From NCBI GenBank assembly GCA_016463105.1, contig JAEMRY010000054.1, positions 1 to 8,794 on the forward strand: a stretch of 8,794 nt of DNA, read 5' to 3'. Origin of the DNA: Ilumatobacteraceae bacterium (GTDB lineage: Bacteria > Actinomycetota > Acidimicrobiia > Acidimicrobiales > Ilumatobacteraceae). The notes under the pieces are model-generated. The model ran no database searches. It was not told the origin of the DNA and worked only from the letters and a program-made list of their open reading frames with translations. Positions 8,164 to 8,794 of the stretch are shown piece after piece (within the stretch, counting starts at the first letter, position 1; each line of letters opens with the position of its first letter). Both the position numbers and the translations under genes were made by a program.

Positions 8164-8190
8164 TGAACCTTTAACAAGCCGGAAGGTTCA
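8164..8190. promoter_or_regulatory. 8-bp inverted repeat in the divergent promoter region
   Basis: TGAACCTT (8164-8171) and AAGGTTCA (8183-8190) are perfect inverted copies separated by 11 bases. The repeat sits between the proposed helicase and PH-domain gene starts. Its right arm ends one base before the candidate -10 of the PH-domain gene, so it covers that promoter's -35 region. It could be an operator for a dimeric regulator or a chance palindrome. It is not followed by a T-run, so it does not look like a terminator. Confidence 0.4.
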
Positions 8191-8191
8191 C

Positions 8192-8197
8192 TAAGTT
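8192..8197 (+). promoter_or_regulatory. Candidate -10 element for leaderless transcription of the PH-domain gene
   Basis: TAAGTT (TANNNT pattern) is followed by six bases (tgacat) and then the GTG start at 8204, placing +1 on the start codon. No Shine-Dalgarno sequence lies at normal spacing; the GGAAGG at 8181-8186 is too far upstream. The -35 region is occupied by the inverted repeat and has no good TTGACA match. A TTGACA at 8197-8202 overlaps this site but has no -10 downstream of it. Confidence 0.4.
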
Positions 8198-8203
8198 TGA
8201 CAT

Positions 8204-8794
8204 GTGGCGTATTCAAGAAAACTGCTGAATCGTGGCGAACACGTAAACCTAGATTTGCACCCGCACTGGGTTGTTTTTGTGAAACCATCAGTAATTTCGA
8301 TTGTGGTGCTTGCGCTCTCTATCTATGCGCAGAAACTTGAGGATGGTTGGCTTAAGACTGGGGTGTCACGAGTTTTGATTGTCGCATTGATTGCATCGTT
8401 CATTGCCGTTGGTGTAGTTGCTGTGCGATGGTCGCGAACATTTTTTGTAGTCACTTCTCAACGAGTGATTTTTCGCCAGGGCGTTTTAGCGCGTCGCGGA
8501 GTCGAGATTCCACTCGAACGAGTTAACAATGTCAATTTTAAGCAAAGTATCTTAGAGCGAATGCTTGGTGCAGGAGATTTGCTGATCGAATCGGCGAGCG
8601 AAGATGGGCAGCAACTATTTTCTGACATTCGCGACCCAGAGCAAGTGCTGAACATTATCCACGAAGCAATTAATGCGAGTACGAAGCGCAATATAAATGT
8701 TGATCCAATTGTTGGGCAACTTGAACGTCTTGAAGCGATGCTGAATCGTGGGTCAATCACTCAATCCGAATTTGACGAACAAAAACGCCGCTTA
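8204..8794 (+). CDS. Membrane-anchored bacterial PH-domain protein with SHOCT tail, 3'-partial
   Basis: 197 residues are visible from GTG 8204 to the window edge. The protein begins MAYSRKLLNRGEHVNLDLHPHW, the usual opening of actinobacterial PH-domain (bPH2/YdbS-like) membrane proteins. Two hydrophobic segments follow (about 22-43, WVVFVKPSVISIVVLALSIY, and about 54-75, VSRVLIVALIASFIAVGVVA). A bPH2-type domain comes next (about 78-160: FFVVTSQRVIFRQG, then VEIPLERVNNVNFKQS, LGAGDLLIESAS), and then a short C-terminal SHOCT-type helix-turn-helix (about 168-197: GQLERLEAMLNRGSITQSEFDEQKRRL). SHOCT domains normally end within a few residues of this point, so only the last residues and stop are probably missing. 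The function of this family is not established; oligomeric membrane-associated scaffolding has been suggested. A GTG at 8279 is an alternative start but would discard the conserved N-terminus. The in-frame stop at 8198-8200 bounds the 5' end. Confidence 0.85.
   Translation, partial: MAYSRKLLNRGEHVNLDLHPHWVVFVKPSVISIVVLALSIYAQKLEDGWLKTGVSRVLIVALIASFIAVGVVAVRWSRTFFVVTSQRVIFRQGVLARRGVEIPLERVNNVNFKQSILERMLGAGDLLIESASEDGQQLFSDIRDPEQVLNIIHEAINASTKRNINVDPIVGQLERLEAMLNRGSITQSEFDEQKRRL

Noticed and set aside
8197..8202. Perfect TTGACA hexamer on the plus strand as a -35 box
   Set aside because: Nothing resembling a -10 lies 16-18 bases downstream, and a promoter there would start inside the PH-domain gene past its conserved N-terminus.
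8458..8760. 100-codon minus-strand frame near the right edge
   Set aside because: It is antisense to the PH domain and SHOCT tail, which carry clear family motifs; the Ser/Cys/Arg-rich product has no recognisable domain.

Overview
The window suggests an actinobacterium, and most likely a medium-GC member of Acidimicrobiia (inference). The first gene encodes the fused E2-E1 2-oxoglutarate dehydrogenase/decarboxylase typical of Actinobacteria. The helicase is of the actinobacterial UvrD2 type with an HRDC tail, and several genes start with GTG. Base composition, judged by eye, is in the upper 40s percent GC and looks even across the window. I see no RNA gene, insertion sequence, CRISPR array, phage gene or sign of recent transfer.

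Layout. Bases 1-6226 hold four plus-strand genes with gaps of only 5-29 bases: kgd/odhA (TCA cycle; its 5' end lies outside the window), a PIN/NYN-like nuclease fused to an S1 RNA-binding domain, xthA (exonuclease III-type AP endonuclease) and a PaaI-like hotdog thioesterase. A UvrD2-like helicase lies on the minus strand and converges on the thioesterase, with four bases between the stop codons. Upstream of the helicase, and divergent from it, is a membrane protein with a bacterial PH domain and a SHOCT tail, cut by the right edge. Nearly everything is coding. The only notable non-coding stretch is the roughly 80-base divergent region at 8124-8203.

Two starts deserve correction. The kgd frame is open to base 1 and matches the conserved N-terminal helix there, so the TTG at 22 is an internal Leu codon. 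The helicase frame can be read back to an ATG at 8288, but that overlaps the conserved N-terminus of the PH-domain gene on the other strand. A GTG at 8123 gives a normal UvrD-type N-terminus and leaves a clean divergent promoter region.

Function. The genes do not form one obvious pathway. xthA and the helicase fit DNA repair, the nuclease-S1 protein fits RNA metabolism, and kgd and the thioesterase fit central and acyl-CoA metabolism. The most interesting signals are: (1) a TANNNT-N6-GTG arrangement repeated at three gene starts, expected for leaderless transcripts; (2) an 8-bp inverted repeat in the divergent promoter region; (3) the little-described PIN/NYN-S1 fusion; (4) the lack of a tetracysteine module in the UvrD2-like helicase. 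I found no convincing new multi-gene system.
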